Below are positions 24,569 through 32,933 of a stretch of DNA of 64,000 nucleotides, in pieces. The number at the start of each line of letters is the position of its first letter. The stretch's first letter is position 1. Source of the stretch: Deltaproteobacteria bacterium (GTDB lineage: Bacteria > Myxococcota_A > Polyangia > DRWM01 > JAAZOP01); assembly GCA_016218765.1 (NCBI GenBank), contig JACRCZ010000147.1, forward strand, positions 79,656-143,655, written 5' to 3'. The notes under the pieces are model-generated. The model worked only from the letters and a program-made list of their open reading frames with translations, searched no databases and was not told the DNA's origin. The translations under genes and the position numbers were made by a program.

Positions 24569-26713
24569 ATGGCGCAGCAACAGGAACCCGTGCGTACGTC
24601 ACGCGACGACGGGAGGGGCTCGCGAGCGGGGGCCGTCGGGGGCTACTTCCTCTGGCTGCTCGTCTCGCTCGCCTTGATCGTCGGTCCGTTCGTCCTGCCC
24701 GTCTTCTCCGCCGTCAACATGAGCAGCCTGGCGCAGCTCATCTGCCTCAGCGTCGGCATCTTCTCGCTGATCCTGATGAGCGTCATCGTCGTCATCACCA
24801 AGCTGTACCAGAAGGCCAGCGCCAACCGCTCGCTCGTCCGCACCGGCATGGGCGGCATCAAGGTCATCCTCGACGGCGGCGTGTTCAACATCCCCGTCCT
24901 GCACAAGCTGCTGTCGATCAACCTCGAGACCATGCGCCTTGATGTCGAGCGCAAGGGCAAGGACGCGCTGATCACGGCGGACTTCCTCCGCTCCGACCTC
25001 AGCGCCCAGTTCTACCTCAAGGTCCAGCCCACGACCGAGGACATCACCAACGCCGCGCGGTCCCTGGGCGAGCGCTCGGTCGACGATGTCGGGGTCAAGG
25101 AATTGGTGTTCGACAAGCTGGTCAGCGCGCTGCGCACCGTCGCCGCCAAGTCGACCCTCTTCGACTTGAACAGCGAGCGCGAGCGGTTCGCGCGGGACGT
25201 CAAGGCCGCGGTCGAGGCCGACCTCAAGCACAACGGCCTGACGCTGGAGTCGGTCACGATCTCGAGCCTGGACCAGACGGACGTCACGCAGCTCAACGAG
25301 CGCAACGTCTTCGACGCGCAGGGGCGCAAGCGCATCGCCGAGGTCACGCAGGCGGCCAACGTGGAGCGCAACCGGCTGGAGCGCGAGGCGGAGCAGCAGA
25401 TTGCGACCAAGGACGTCTCCACCCGCAAGAGCATCCTGACGCTCGACCTGGAGAAGCAGAAGGCCGAGGCCGAGCAGGCGCGGGACGTGGCGAACTCCAA
25501 GGCCGAGGCCGGCCGCCGCGCGGCCGAGTTCAAGATCGAGCAGGAGCAGGCGGTGGCCCAGCGCGAGGTCGAGAAGCTGCGCGCCGTCGAGGCGGCCAAG
25601 ATCGATGCGCAGAAGAAGCTCGTCATCACGAACCAGGAGCGCGAGCTGGCCGAGGTCCAGAAGCAGCAGGCGGTCGAGACGGCCAACGTCAGCCGGAACA
25701 AGGTCGTCGAGGTCGCCATGCGCGACCAGCAGATCGCCGTCGCGGCCAAGGAGCAGGAACGCGCCAAGGCCGAGGCCGCGAGGCTGGCCGCCGAGGCCGA
25801 GCGCGAGGGCCAGGCGCAGGCCGTCAAGACCGTCGAAGCCGTCCGCAGCGCCGAGCGTTCCAAGGACCAGGGCGTGATCGCCGCCCAGGCCGACGCCGAG
25901 AAACGCTTCGTCCAGCAACAGCGCGAGGCGGACGCCGAAGCCTACCGCTTGAAGGCCCTGGCCGACGGCAAGAAGGCGGCCGCGGAGGCCGAGGCATACG
26001 CGAAGATCCGTGCCGCCGAGGCCGAGAAGGAGTCCGCGGAGAAGCGCGCGCTGGGCGATCTTGCCGTGCAGTCCGTGCCGGTCAACGTCGCCGCCAAGCA
26101 GGTCGATGTCGACAAGGCGCGGCAGCTCATCGGCGTGCAGGTCGCCGAGAAGCAGGTCGAGGTCGACCGCAAGTCGGTCGAGGTCACGCAGGCGCGGGTC
26201 AACGTCGAGCGGCAGGAGCTGGAGCAGCGGCAGCAGTTCTCTCGCGCGGCGCTCGAGTTCGAGCTGGGCAAGCTGCGCATCACCAAGGCGGCCGAGGTGC
26301 AGGTCGAGAGCGCGAAGGCCATCGGCAGCTTCATGGCCAAGGGCCAGATGACGATCTTCGGGGACCCGTCCACCATGGCGATGATGACCGAGCGCTTCAT
26401 GTCCTCGATGGCCGTCGGCCGCCAGTTCGACGGCTTCTTCAACGGCCTCGGCGACGGCCCGGCCCGCGAGGCCGTGGGCGACGTCCTGGGCGCCGTGACC
26501 GGACTCGCGCAGGGCGCCGCCGCCCTCATGAAGGGCAAGGCCGAGGGCGCACGGGCCGAGGGCGAGGCGCGGATCGCCGAGGCCGAGGCCAAGGTCATCG
26601 AGGCCAAGTCGCCGCCGTCGCAGCCCGTCGCCAGGCCCGTGCCCGCGCCGGCCGCCGCGCCGCCGGCCCCGGGCCGCCCGCCGGGCACGCCCGACAAGCC
26701 CCGGGGAACCTAG
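24569..26713 (+). CDS. Flotillin-like SPFH protein (YqiK type)
   Basis: 714 residues. Two N-terminal membrane helices (~25-47 and ~51-78), then an SPFH/band-7 domain (~80-270: RTGMGGIKVILDGGVFNIPVLHKL, LITADFLRSDLSAQFYLKV, VEADLKHNGLTLESVTISSLDQT). Residues ~270-590 are the flotillin coiled coil rich in EAE/AEAER repeats, which drives oligomerisation. The tail is Ala/Pro-rich. Flotillins scaffold ordered membrane microdomains and affect fluidity and signalling. The start is chosen for its strong ribosome site. The downstream kinase begins 14 nt after the stop, so YqiJ-like protein, flotillin and kinase form one likely operon. Confidence 0.93.
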   Translation: MAQQQEPVRTSRDDGRGSRAGAVGGYFLWLLVSLALIVGPFVLPVFSAVNMSSLAQLICLSVGIFSLILMSVIVVITKLYQKASANRSLVRTGMGGIKVILDGGVFNIPVLHKLLSINLETMRLDVERKGKDALITADFLRSDLSAQFYLKVQPTTEDITNAARSLGERSVDDVGVKELVFDKLVSALRTVAAKSTLFDLNSERERFARDVKAAVEADLKHNGLTLESVTISSLDQTDVTQLNERNVFDAQGRKRIAEVTQAANVERNRLEREAEQQIATKDVSTRKSILTLDLEKQKAEAEQARDVANSKAEAGRRAAEFKIEQEQAVAQREVEKLRAVEAAKIDAQKKLVITNQERELAEVQKQQAVETANVSRNKVVEVAMRDQQIAVAAKEQERAKAEAARLAAEAEREGQAQAVKTVEAVRSAERSKDQGVIAAQADAEKRFVQQQREADAEAYRLKALADGKKAAAEAEAYAKIRAAEAEKESAEKRALGDLAVQSVPVNVAAKQVDVDKARQLIGVQVAEKQVEVDRKSVEVTQARVNVERQELEQRQQFSRAALEFELGKLRITKAAEVQVESAKAIGSFMAKGQMTIFGDPSTMAMMTERFMSSMAVGRQFDGFFNGLGDGPAREAVGDVLGAVTGLAQGAAALMKGKAEGARAEGEARIAEAEAKVIEAKSPPSQPVARPVPAPAAAPPAPGRPPGTPDKPRGT

Positions 26714-26727
26714 CCGGGTCCCCGGAC

Positions 26728-28560
26728 GTGACGACCCCCGCCGGCCCGGGCACGATCCTCGACGGAAAGTACCGCCTGCTCCACCCGCTGGGGCAGGGAG
26801 GCATGGGCGTCGTCTGGGCGGCCGAGCATCTGGTCCTGGGCCGACGCGTCGCCGTGAAGCTTCTGCGGCGCGAGTTCGCCGAGGATCGCACGAACGCGCG
26901 CCGCTTCGCGCAGGAGGCGACGGCGGCGTGCCGCATCGGCAGCCCGCACATCGTCGCGATCCTCGACTTCGGCAGCGGGCCCGACGGCGCACCCTACCTG
27001 GCGATGGAGCTGCTCTCCGGCGAGACGCTCGGCGCGGCCCTCTTCGACCGGCCGCCCATGGCCCTGCCGCGCGCGCTCGACATCGCCGGCCAGATGCTCG
27101 CGGGCCTCGGCGCCGCGCACGCCTGCGGCATCGTGCACCGCGACGGCAAGCCGGAGAACGTGTTCCTCACGTCCTGCGGCGAGCGGCGCGACTTCGTCAA
27201 GCTGCTCGACTTCGGCCTCTCGCGCGTGCTTTCCGGCGACACCGCCACGCGCCTCACGCGCACCGGCGCGGTGCTGGGCACGCCGTCGTACATGTCGCCC
27301 GAGCAGGTGATGGGGTCGCGCGACATCGACCACCGCAGCGATCTATGGTCGGTGGCCGTCGTCCTGTACCTGGCGCTCACGGGACGGCGCCCGTTCGACG
27401 GCCCGACCGTGGCCGATCGCCTGGCGGCGATCGTCGCCGCCGCGCCTCCGCCGCTGTGCGCGTTCCGCCCCGACCTGGACCCGGGCCTGGAGGCCGCCTT
27501 CCACCGCGCGCTCGCCCGCGAGCCCGCGCGGCGCGTGGGATCGGCCGACGAGTTCCGTGCGCTGCTCGCGCCGTTCGACGCGGGCGGCGTCTCGCCGTAC
27601 GAGACGCGTGCCGCCGCGCCGGCGTCCGTCGCGGCGTGTCCGGAAGCCGCGCGCGCGGTTCTCGCCGGGGCGGGCGTCCCGACGGCGGTCGCCGCTCCGC
27701 GTCCCGGACCCTCCGCCCTCGTCCCCGGCGGCGCCCCGACGGCGGTCGCGATCCCTCCGCCTCTCGCGCCGGCAGCGCCTGCCGGTCCGGCCCGGCCTGC
27801 CGCGGCCCGCCGGCGGGTCCTGCCCTGGGTCGCCGGCGCCGTCGTTCTCGGCGCCGCGCTCGTCGCGGTCGCGCTGTTGATCCTCGATTCGGGCAGCGAC
27901 GGACGTCGCTCGTCCCCGCCGCTCGCTGCGGACGCGCCATCGGCCGGCGCCGACGGCCGCGAGTCCCCGGCGGCCGCGGCGCCGGGCGGAGCGGTCGCGA
28001 GTCCCGGCCCGGACGCGGGCCCGACGCCGCCGCTCTCGGCGCCGGGTCCGGACGCGGTCCGCGAGCGCTACATCGGGGTGCTCGTGGAGACGATGTGCTG
28101 GGAGGCGCGGCGCGCCCGTGACGGACTCCCGACGCGGGCGAGCGAGATGCGGGACGCGTCCCTCGCCATCCTGTCGGCGAAGGGTCTCACGGAGCAAGGC
28201 TGGACGGCGCTCGACGAGCGGATGGCGCCGGACGGGGCGAGCGGGCGGGAGGTGCTCGCGCGGGCGCGGGCCGCCTGCGGACTTGCCGACGCGGACCCGG
28301 AGCTGGCGGCGCTCGACGAGCGCACCAGGGTCCTGCGGCTGCAGGCGGAGATCACTTGCTCGTTCCTGGCGGACTCCCCGAGGCCGACGGCGACACGGGA
28401 TCCGTCGGTGCCGCTGACCGCGCCGCTCGTCGCACGGTACGGCTGGACGACCGCGCAATACGTCCTGGCCCTCCGGCGGCTGATGGCCGAGCCCGGCGGC
28501 GCGAACGCACTCGGGAACGCTGCCGCGAGCTGTCTGCCGGGCGCGGCGTACCTCCCTTGA
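26728..28560 (+). CDS. Hanks-type Ser/Thr protein kinase, single membrane helix
   Basis: 610 residues from a GTG, 14 nt after the flotillin stop. Kinase domain ~13-285: GQGGMG (~22), Lys in VAVKLL, HRDGKPENVF (~137), DFGLS (~161), SPEQ. Gly replaces the usual Leu/Met/Ile after HRD, but the Asp, Lys and Asn are present, so it is likely active. A Pro/Ala-rich linker with PTAVA motifs leads to one helix (WVAGAVVLGAALVAVALLI, ~368-388). The extracytoplasmic end (~440-610) is helical and has a few Cys; no known sensor domain. Tight linkage to flotillin suggests the kinase sits in, or reports on, the flotillin microdomain. Confidence 0.92.
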   Translation: MTTPAGPGTILDGKYRLLHPLGQGGMGVVWAAEHLVLGRRVAVKLLRREFAEDRTNARRFAQEATAACRIGSPHIVAILDFGSGPDGAPYLAMELLSGETLGAALFDRPPMALPRALDIAGQMLAGLGAAHACGIVHRDGKPENVFLTSCGERRDFVKLLDFGLSRVLSGDTATRLTRTGAVLGTPSYMSPEQVMGSRDIDHRSDLWSVAVVLYLALTGRRPFDGPTVADRLAAIVAAAPPPLCAFRPDLDPGLEAAFHRALAREPARRVGSADEFRALLAPFDAGGVSPYETRAAAPASVAACPEAARAVLAGAGVPTAVAAPRPGPSALVPGGAPTAVAIPPPLAPAAPAGPARPAAARRRVLPWVAGAVVLGAALVAVALLILDSGSDGRRSSPPLAADAPSAGADGRESPAAAAPGGAVASPGPDAGPTPPLSAPGPDAVRERYIGVLVETMCWEARRARDGLPTRASEMRDASLAILSAKGLTEQGWTALDERMAPDGASGREVLARARAACGLADADPELAALDERTRVLRLQAEITCSFLADSPRPTATRDPSVPLTAPLVARYGWTTAQYVLALRRLMAEPGGANALGNAAASCLPGAAYLP

Positions 28561-28588
28561 CCGCGTCCCTTCACGTCCCGCCCCGCAC

Positions 28589-28614
28589 GCCCTTCCCGGC
28601 CCTTCCCGGCCCGG
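28589..28614 (-). repeat. Short minisatellite upstream of the GH25 promoter
   Basis: On the minus strand, two copies of CCGGGAAGGG in tandem, a shortened relative of the GCGGGAAG(A/G)G family. It ends directly at the putative -35 box of the GH25 gene. Confidence 0.45.
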
Positions 28615-28615
28615 G

Positions 28616-28644
28616 TTGTTGCCCGGCGGCCGCTGTGCCAAGCT
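28616..28644 (+). promoter_or_regulatory. Predicted promoter of the GH25 gene (leaderless)
   Basis: TTGTTG (28616-28621, weak), 17 bp, CAAGCT (28639-28644). The ATG at 28652 is 7 nt after the -10 box. The -10 hexamer is identical to those of vapB and the GH31 gene. Confidence 0.45.
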
Positions 28645-28651
28645 TCGGCTC

Positions 28652-30199
28652 ATGAAGCGCATCATCACGGCGGTGGGGTTGGCGGCGGGCGTTCTCGGCT
28701 GCGCGCAGGCGGACGGACCAGTCGGCGTCCCGGGGGCGGGCGAGTCGCCGCTGGGCACGTGGCAGGGCGCCGTCGTCGTTTGCGCCGACGGCCCGACGCT
28801 CGATGGCATCGACGTCTCCTACTACCAGGGGACGATCGATTGGGACGCGGTCGCGGCCGACGGCATCGACTTCGCGTTCATTCGCGTCAGCGACGGCATC
28901 GGCTTCGAGGACCCCCGGTTCGACGCGAACTGGGCCGAGGCGGCACGCGTCGGCATCGTGCGCGGCGTCTACCAGTTCTTCCGGCCCGGCCAGGACCCCG
29001 TCGCCCAGGCCGATCTCCTGATCGCGCGCATGGGCGCCCTGGGACCGGGCGACATGCCCCCGGTCGCCGACGTCGAGGATGACGACGGCGAGTCGGCGGC
29101 GACGATCGCCGCCAACCTGGCGATCTGGATGGACCGCGTCGAGGCCGCGATCGGCCGTCCGCCGATCATCTACACCGGCCCCTACTTCTGGGAAAGCGCG
29201 GTCGGCGCCGCCGATTTCTCCGAGCATCCGCTGTGGGTCGCGAACTGGGGCGTCTCGTGCCCCGACACCCCCGCCCCCTGGACCGACTGGCTCTTCTGGC
29301 AGGACAGCGCCTCGGGCAGCATCGCCGGCATCTCCGGCGACGTCGACACCGACATCTTCAACGGCGACATGGCCTCCCTCCTGTCCTATGCCTCCAACAC
29401 CCCTGTCTGCGGCGACGGCTGGTGCACGGGAGACGAGACGTACGACACGTGCCCCGGGGACTGCCCGCGCTGCGAGCCGATCCCGCCTCCCGGCCGCGTG
29501 GTCGAGGAGACCGAGATCTGCTTCGAGGCCGGCGGGCCCGCGGAGTACTGGCACGTCGAAAGCGCCGGCTCGGGCGGCTCGCTCCTGCACACGGGCACGA
29601 CGGATCACGACTACGTCGTCAACTTCGCGGTGTGGAACCTCGATTTCGAGGAGGGCGGCAACTACCGCGTCGAGGCGTACACCGACGCGACCTGGGCCCA
29701 GTCGCGGACCGCGCCGTACCAGGTGCGTCACGCCGGCGTCGTTTCCCCGGTCACCGTCGACCAGACCCTCGCCGACGGCTGGAACCTCGTCGGCGAGTTC
29801 GCGTTCGCCGCCGGCGCCGATCAGTGGGTGCGCGTCGATGACAACACCGGCGAGCCGGGCTCCACCGACACGCAGCTCGTCGCCGACGCCGTGCGGCTCA
29901 CCCGACTCGATCCGCCGGGCGCCGACGCCGATGCCGATGCGGATGCGAGCACGGATGCGGGCGCGGATGCCGACTCGGACGCCGCTCCGGACGCGGACGC
30001 CGCCGCCGACGGCGCGGGCGACGTGCCGACCTTCGATACCGGGGGCGGCGACGCGGGGACGGGCGACGGCGGCGACGGCGCCGAAGACGGGGAGGGTTGC
30101 GGTTGCGCGGTGCCCGGCTCGCGTCCCGCGCCCGGCGTCTTCCTCGCGGCGTTCGCGCCGGCCCTTGTGTCGCTTTGCCGCCGGTTCCGGCGGCGGTGA
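28652..30199 (+). CDS. GH25 lysozyme-like plus golvesin-like surface protein with MYXO-CTERM-type tail
   Basis: 515 residues. Lipobox VLGC (Cys 17). Residues ~50-235 form a GH25 muramidase domain: GIDVSYYQG with D54, FAFIRVSDG, GVYQFFRPG, and acidic VADVEDDDG (~142). A Cys-rich hinge follows (GDGWCTGDETYDTCPGDC). Residues ~285-420 match the golvesin C-terminal-like domain (AEYWHVESAG, NYRVEAYTDA, ADGWNLVGEFAF). An Asp/Ala-rich spacer (DADADADAS) leads to the end motif GCGCAVPGSR, a helix and RRFRRR. That Cys/helix/Arg tail resembles MYXO-CTERM surface anchoring, so the protein has lipid-type signals at both ends. Likely role: peptidoglycan or glycan binding/cleavage at the cell surface. Confidence 0.88.
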   Translation: MKRIITAVGLAAGVLGCAQADGPVGVPGAGESPLGTWQGAVVVCADGPTLDGIDVSYYQGTIDWDAVAADGIDFAFIRVSDGIGFEDPRFDANWAEAARVGIVRGVYQFFRPGQDPVAQADLLIARMGALGPGDMPPVADVEDDDGESAATIAANLAIWMDRVEAAIGRPPIIYTGPYFWESAVGAADFSEHPLWVANWGVSCPDTPAPWTDWLFWQDSASGSIAGISGDVDTDIFNGDMASLLSYASNTPVCGDGWCTGDETYDTCPGDCPRCEPIPPPGRVVEETEICFEAGGPAEYWHVESAGSGGSLLHTGTTDHDYVVNFAVWNLDFEEGGNYRVEAYTDATWAQSRTAPYQVRHAGVVSPVTVDQTLADGWNLVGEFAFAAGADQWVRVDDNTGEPGSTDTQLVADAVRLTRLDPPGADADADADASTDAGADADSDAAPDADAAADGAGDVPTFDTGGGDAGTGDGGDGAEDGEGCGCAVPGSRPAPGVFLAAFAPALVSLCRRFRRR

Positions 30200-30218
30200 C
30201 GTCGGGCCGGGGGCGGGC

Positions 30219-30992
30219 ATGGGCTTTTTCGACGACACGGACGGGCTCGTGGGCGCGGCCAAGGTCGCGGCCGGGTGGGGCATCCTCGCGTTCGACACGG
30301 CGGCGCTCGGCCTGGCCGTCATCGCGGTCTCGGCGCTGCCGGGCGGGATGCGTCCCGCCTACGAGATCGGTCGCTTCTGGGCGATGGCCAACCTGTGGAC
30401 GTTGGGTGCCGACCTGCACATCCTGGGGCGCGAGCACGTGGTTCCGGGCCAGGCCTACGTGCTCATGGTGAACCACCAGAGCCACCTCGACACCGGGGCC
30501 GTCGTGGCCGCACTGCCGATGCACTTGGCCTACGTGATGAAGCAGGAGCTGCGGAAGATCCCCATCTTCGGCTACGGCTGCGAGCGCATGGGCATGGTGT
30601 ACGTCGAGCGGGGCAATCGCGAGTCGGCGCGGCGCTCGATGGCCGAGGCGGCGCGTCGCGTCGCGGCGGGGCGGTCGGTGGTGTTCTACCCCGAGGGGAC
30701 GCGCAGCCGCGACGGGCGGTTGGGCGAGTTCAAGACGGGGGGCTTCCGGCTGGCGATCGAGGCCCAGGTGCCCATCCTCCCCGTCTCCATCTCGGGGACG
30801 CGCGCGATGTTCCCGCCGGACAGCTGGCGTTTCCGCGCGGGCCGCATCGACATCGTGATCGGCGACCCGATCTCCACGACGGGCCTGAAGCAGGAGGACG
30901 TGCCCTCGCTGCTGGCGCGCACCCGCGCCGCGATCCTGTCCGGTCTTCCGCGCGAGGCCGCCGGGGCGGAAGGAGCGTCGGAGCGGGGCTGA
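30219..30992 (+). CDS. 1-acyl-sn-glycerol-3-phosphate acyltransferase (PlsC family)
   Basis: 257 residues. PlsC enzymes acylate lysophosphatidic acid to phosphatidic acid at the inner membrane. The acyltransferase motifs are complete: NHQSHLD (85-91), GYGCERMGMVYVER, FYPEGTRSRDG (~156), and VPILPVSISG. One N-terminal hydrophobic helix (GILAFDTAALGLAVIAVSAL) anchors it. It starts 19 nt after the GH25 stop with no separate promoter visible, so it may be co-transcribed. The Asp/Gly/Ala-rich tail is short. Confidence 0.92.
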   Translation: MGFFDDTDGLVGAAKVAAGWGILAFDTAALGLAVIAVSALPGGMRPAYEIGRFWAMANLWTLGADLHILGREHVVPGQAYVLMVNHQSHLDTGAVVAALPMHLAYVMKQELRKIPIFGYGCERMGMVYVERGNRESARRSMAEAARRVAAGRSVVFYPEGTRSRDGRLGEFKTGGFRLAIEAQVPILPVSISGTRAMFPPDSWRFRAGRIDIVIGDPISTTGLKQEDVPSLLARTRAAILSGLPREAAGAEGASERG

Positions 30993-30998
30993 CGCCCC

Positions 30999-31289
30999 CT
31001 ACTCCTCCGAAGGGTGGCAGGTGCCCCACGCCGAGCTTGCCGGGTCCACGGGCGGCTCGCAGAACCACCCGGGTCCGTTGGCCTGCTGGCACTCCAGGTC
31101 GTCCCGGCACTGCTCGCCGGCACCCGGCTGGGGCATGACGTAGGACGGAGCCGGGCCGTAGACCGTCGAGATCGGCGGCGGGCCGTAGTAGACGGGGCAG
31201 CCCGCCGCGAGAAACGCCCCGGAGCACAGCCCCACGGCGATGACCCACGGTCGCACCTTTCGCCCCATACGCAACCACCAACCAAGCAT
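30999..31289 (-). CDS. Small Cys-containing lipoprotein
   Basis: 96 residues; GGAAGGAGGG ribosome site before the ATG at 31289. Lipobox FLAAGC after a basic N-region (RMGRKVRPW). The mature part is Pro/Tyr-rich (PVYYGPPPISTVYGPAPSYVMP), then a small disulfide motif CRDDLECQQANGPGWFCEPP that resembles the short C-x4-C-x-Q-x-C stretches common in myxobacterial secreted proteins. Function unknown. Its stop lies 7 bp from the stop of plsC (convergent). Confidence 0.7.
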   Translation of the reverse strand: MLGWWLRMGRKVRPWVIAVGLCSGAFLAAGCPVYYGPPPISTVYGPAPSYVMPQPGAGEQCRDDLECQQANGPGWFCEPPVDPASSAWGTCHPSEE

Positions 31290-31486
31290 GTCGCGTCCCT
31301 CCTTCCTCGGCCGGACCCCCGAGTCGACCACGATTCCCGGCTTCGGGGCAACTCCCACCGCGCGTACCTCGCCGCCTGCCGTTGCCCATGCCCCCGTCCG
31401 GATGCTACGTTCCGGCCGTGGACGCAAACCGCATCGCCGAGTCTGCCGGATTCGAACGCCGGTCGGAGCCATGCTCCGCAAGACCC

Positions 31487-31801
31487 ATGCCGGGGACGCC
31501 TTCGGGCCGCTCCGCCGGCTCCGGCGCCCGCCTGGGACTTGTGCTCGTTGTCCTGCTGTCCGCCCCGGGCCTGGTCGGCATGGACTGCTGGGGCGGAACG
31601 AACGAATGCGATCCGCCCGACGGAGCGAACCTCTTCGAGGAGGCGCTGTACTGCAGGAGCGGCGTCCGCGGATTCTGCCGCGAGGGCGGCCACCAGGGCG
31701 ACACGGTCTGGGAGGCGCGCCCGTGTCCCGACGGCAGCACGTGCACGATGCGGAACGACCGGGCCGTCTGCCTGCTGCCCAACGGCACCGAGGTTCCCTG
31801 A
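31487..31801 (+). CDS. Small secreted Cys-rich protein
   Basis: 104 residues if started at the ATG at 31487, which gives a normal signal peptide (LGLVLVVLLSAPGLVG) after a short basic region. Longer in-frame starts exist to 31382, but the upstream segment lacks signal-like character. The mature ~70 residues have seven Cys (DCWGGTNEC, YCRSGVRGFC, PCPDGSTC, VCLLPNG). No family recognised. A TTGCCC-N18-TACGTT element at 31382-31411 could be its promoter. Confidence 0.6.
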   Translation: MPGTPSGRSAGSGARLGLVLVVLLSAPGLVGMDCWGGTNECDPPDGANLFEEALYCRSGVRGFCREGGHQGDTVWEARPCPDGSTCTMRNDRAVCLLPNGTEVP

Positions 31802-31964
31802 GCCGGACACGCCGCCGAACCGTCCGTCGAGGAACGCGACCAGGGCGGGCGCGACCTCCCAGACGCGAAGCCGGCGCACGCGAACCGCCCCCTGCCGGGT
31901 CTCGCGCGGCCGCTCCCACGCCGGCTCCCGGATCGGCAGGCTGACCAGGGGGCCGGCGCCCCCG

Positions 31965-32034
31965 GCCCCAGCCACCAGCCACCGGCTACCGGCCCCCGCC
32001 CCCCGCTACCCGCCCCCCGTCCGGCAACGTTGTT
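31965..32034. repeat. GC-rich minisatellite (GCCACCAGCCACCGGCTACC type)
   Basis: Degenerate copies of GCCACC(A/G)GC and GGCTACCGGCCCCCGC between the 31487 gene and the SPFH gene. Related copies occur at 51502-51544. The remaining ~160 bp of the intergenic stretch hold nothing recognisable. Confidence 0.6.
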
Positions 32035-32046
32035 TCCGAGCGGGCC

Positions 32047-32646
32047 CTAGTGCGGGACCCGCGTCGGCGCGGCAGGCGTCGCCGGTCCGACGTCCAGCGA
32101 CAGGATCTCCAGGCCCAGCTTCGCCAGCTCGGGCGACGCTTCCTCGCGGACCACGGCGCTGACCTTCGCCCGGTCGGATTCCAGCTCGCCGGCCGTGAGC
32201 TGGGCCGCGACCGCCCGCAGCGCTCCCTCCAGCGTCTCCCGCGCGACGAGCGCGACGTCCTCCCGCGTCCGACCCAGGAAACGCTCCACGTAGTTCGTCA
32301 GGACCATGAGGTCCCGGCTGATCGCCACGCTCGCCGTCGCCTCGAGGTCGATGCGCCCGCCCGCGCGCGTGAACGCGCCCGGGATGCGGATGGCCAGGGT
32401 CATGACCGTCCCGTCGATGACGTCCGCACGCTCCACGATCGGCAGCCGCAGCGCTCGCCCCCCGATCACCACGCGGTACCCCACCACCCGCCCGTCCGGC
32501 AATCGATTCGGCCGGCCGCTCAGCACCAGGATCTGGTTCGGCGCCGCCACGTACAGCAGCCGCCGCAGCGCGACCGCCAGCACCACGAGCATCACCACCA
32601 TCACGCCTGCGGCGATGCCCACCAACACGAGCGGATTCTGACCCAT
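32047..32646 (-). CDS. Short SPFH/band-7 membrane protein
   Basis: 199 residues. One N-terminal helix (LVLVGIAAGVMVVMLVVLAVAL, ~5-27) followed by an SPFH-type domain (VAAPNQILVLSGRP, GYRVVIGGRALRLPIVERAD, TASVAISRD, ETLEGALRAVAAQLTAGELESDR, LEILSLDVG). It resembles only the first ~200 residues of flotillin and has no coiled-coil region. It may be a stand-alone microdomain modulator, or a truncated flotillin; the clean stop and absence of downstream remnants favour a real short protein. It is the second flotillin-like gene in the window. Confidence 0.78.
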   Translation of the reverse strand: MGQNPLVLVGIAAGVMVVMLVVLAVALRRLLYVAAPNQILVLSGRPNRLPDGRVVGYRVVIGGRALRLPIVERADVIDGTVMTLAIRIPGAFTRAGGRIDLEATASVAISRDLMVLTNYVERFLGRTREDVALVARETLEGALRAVAAQLTAGELESDRAKVSAVVREEASPELAKLGLEILSLDVGPATPAAPTRVPH

Positions 32647-32837
32647 GGCGCGATTCTCCCGCCCTCTTGCCCCCAGCGCAATCTCCGTGCGCGACGAATG
32701 CCGCTCGTTGCGAAGTCCTTCCAGACACGTCTCGACGGCAGCCGGGCACCCGACCGTGTGTCCCATCCGTAACGGCGCGCCCGTTGCCGTCCGGAACGGT
32801 CGGCGGCTGCCGCGGCCCGTCGGGACCGACCGCCTCT

Positions 32838-32865
32838 TTGCACCCGCGCCCGCCTCGCCTAGACT
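32838..32865 (+). promoter_or_regulatory. Predicted promoter of the fructose-bisphosphatase gene
   Basis: TTGCAC (32838-32843), 16 bp, TAGACT (32860-32865). Leader about 62 nt. Confidence 0.45.
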
Positions 32866-32933
32866 CCGCGCCGTTGCCGGCCGGCGGCGCCGGCCGGGCG
32901 CCCGGCCGGCGGCCGTCGGCCAGGGAGGTGCGC

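Noticed and set aside
31425..31480. tRNA-like GGATTCGAAC on the plus strand (possible minus-strand T-arm)
   Set aside because: The 5-bp T stem does not pair and no acceptor, D or anticodon arm can be folded around it.
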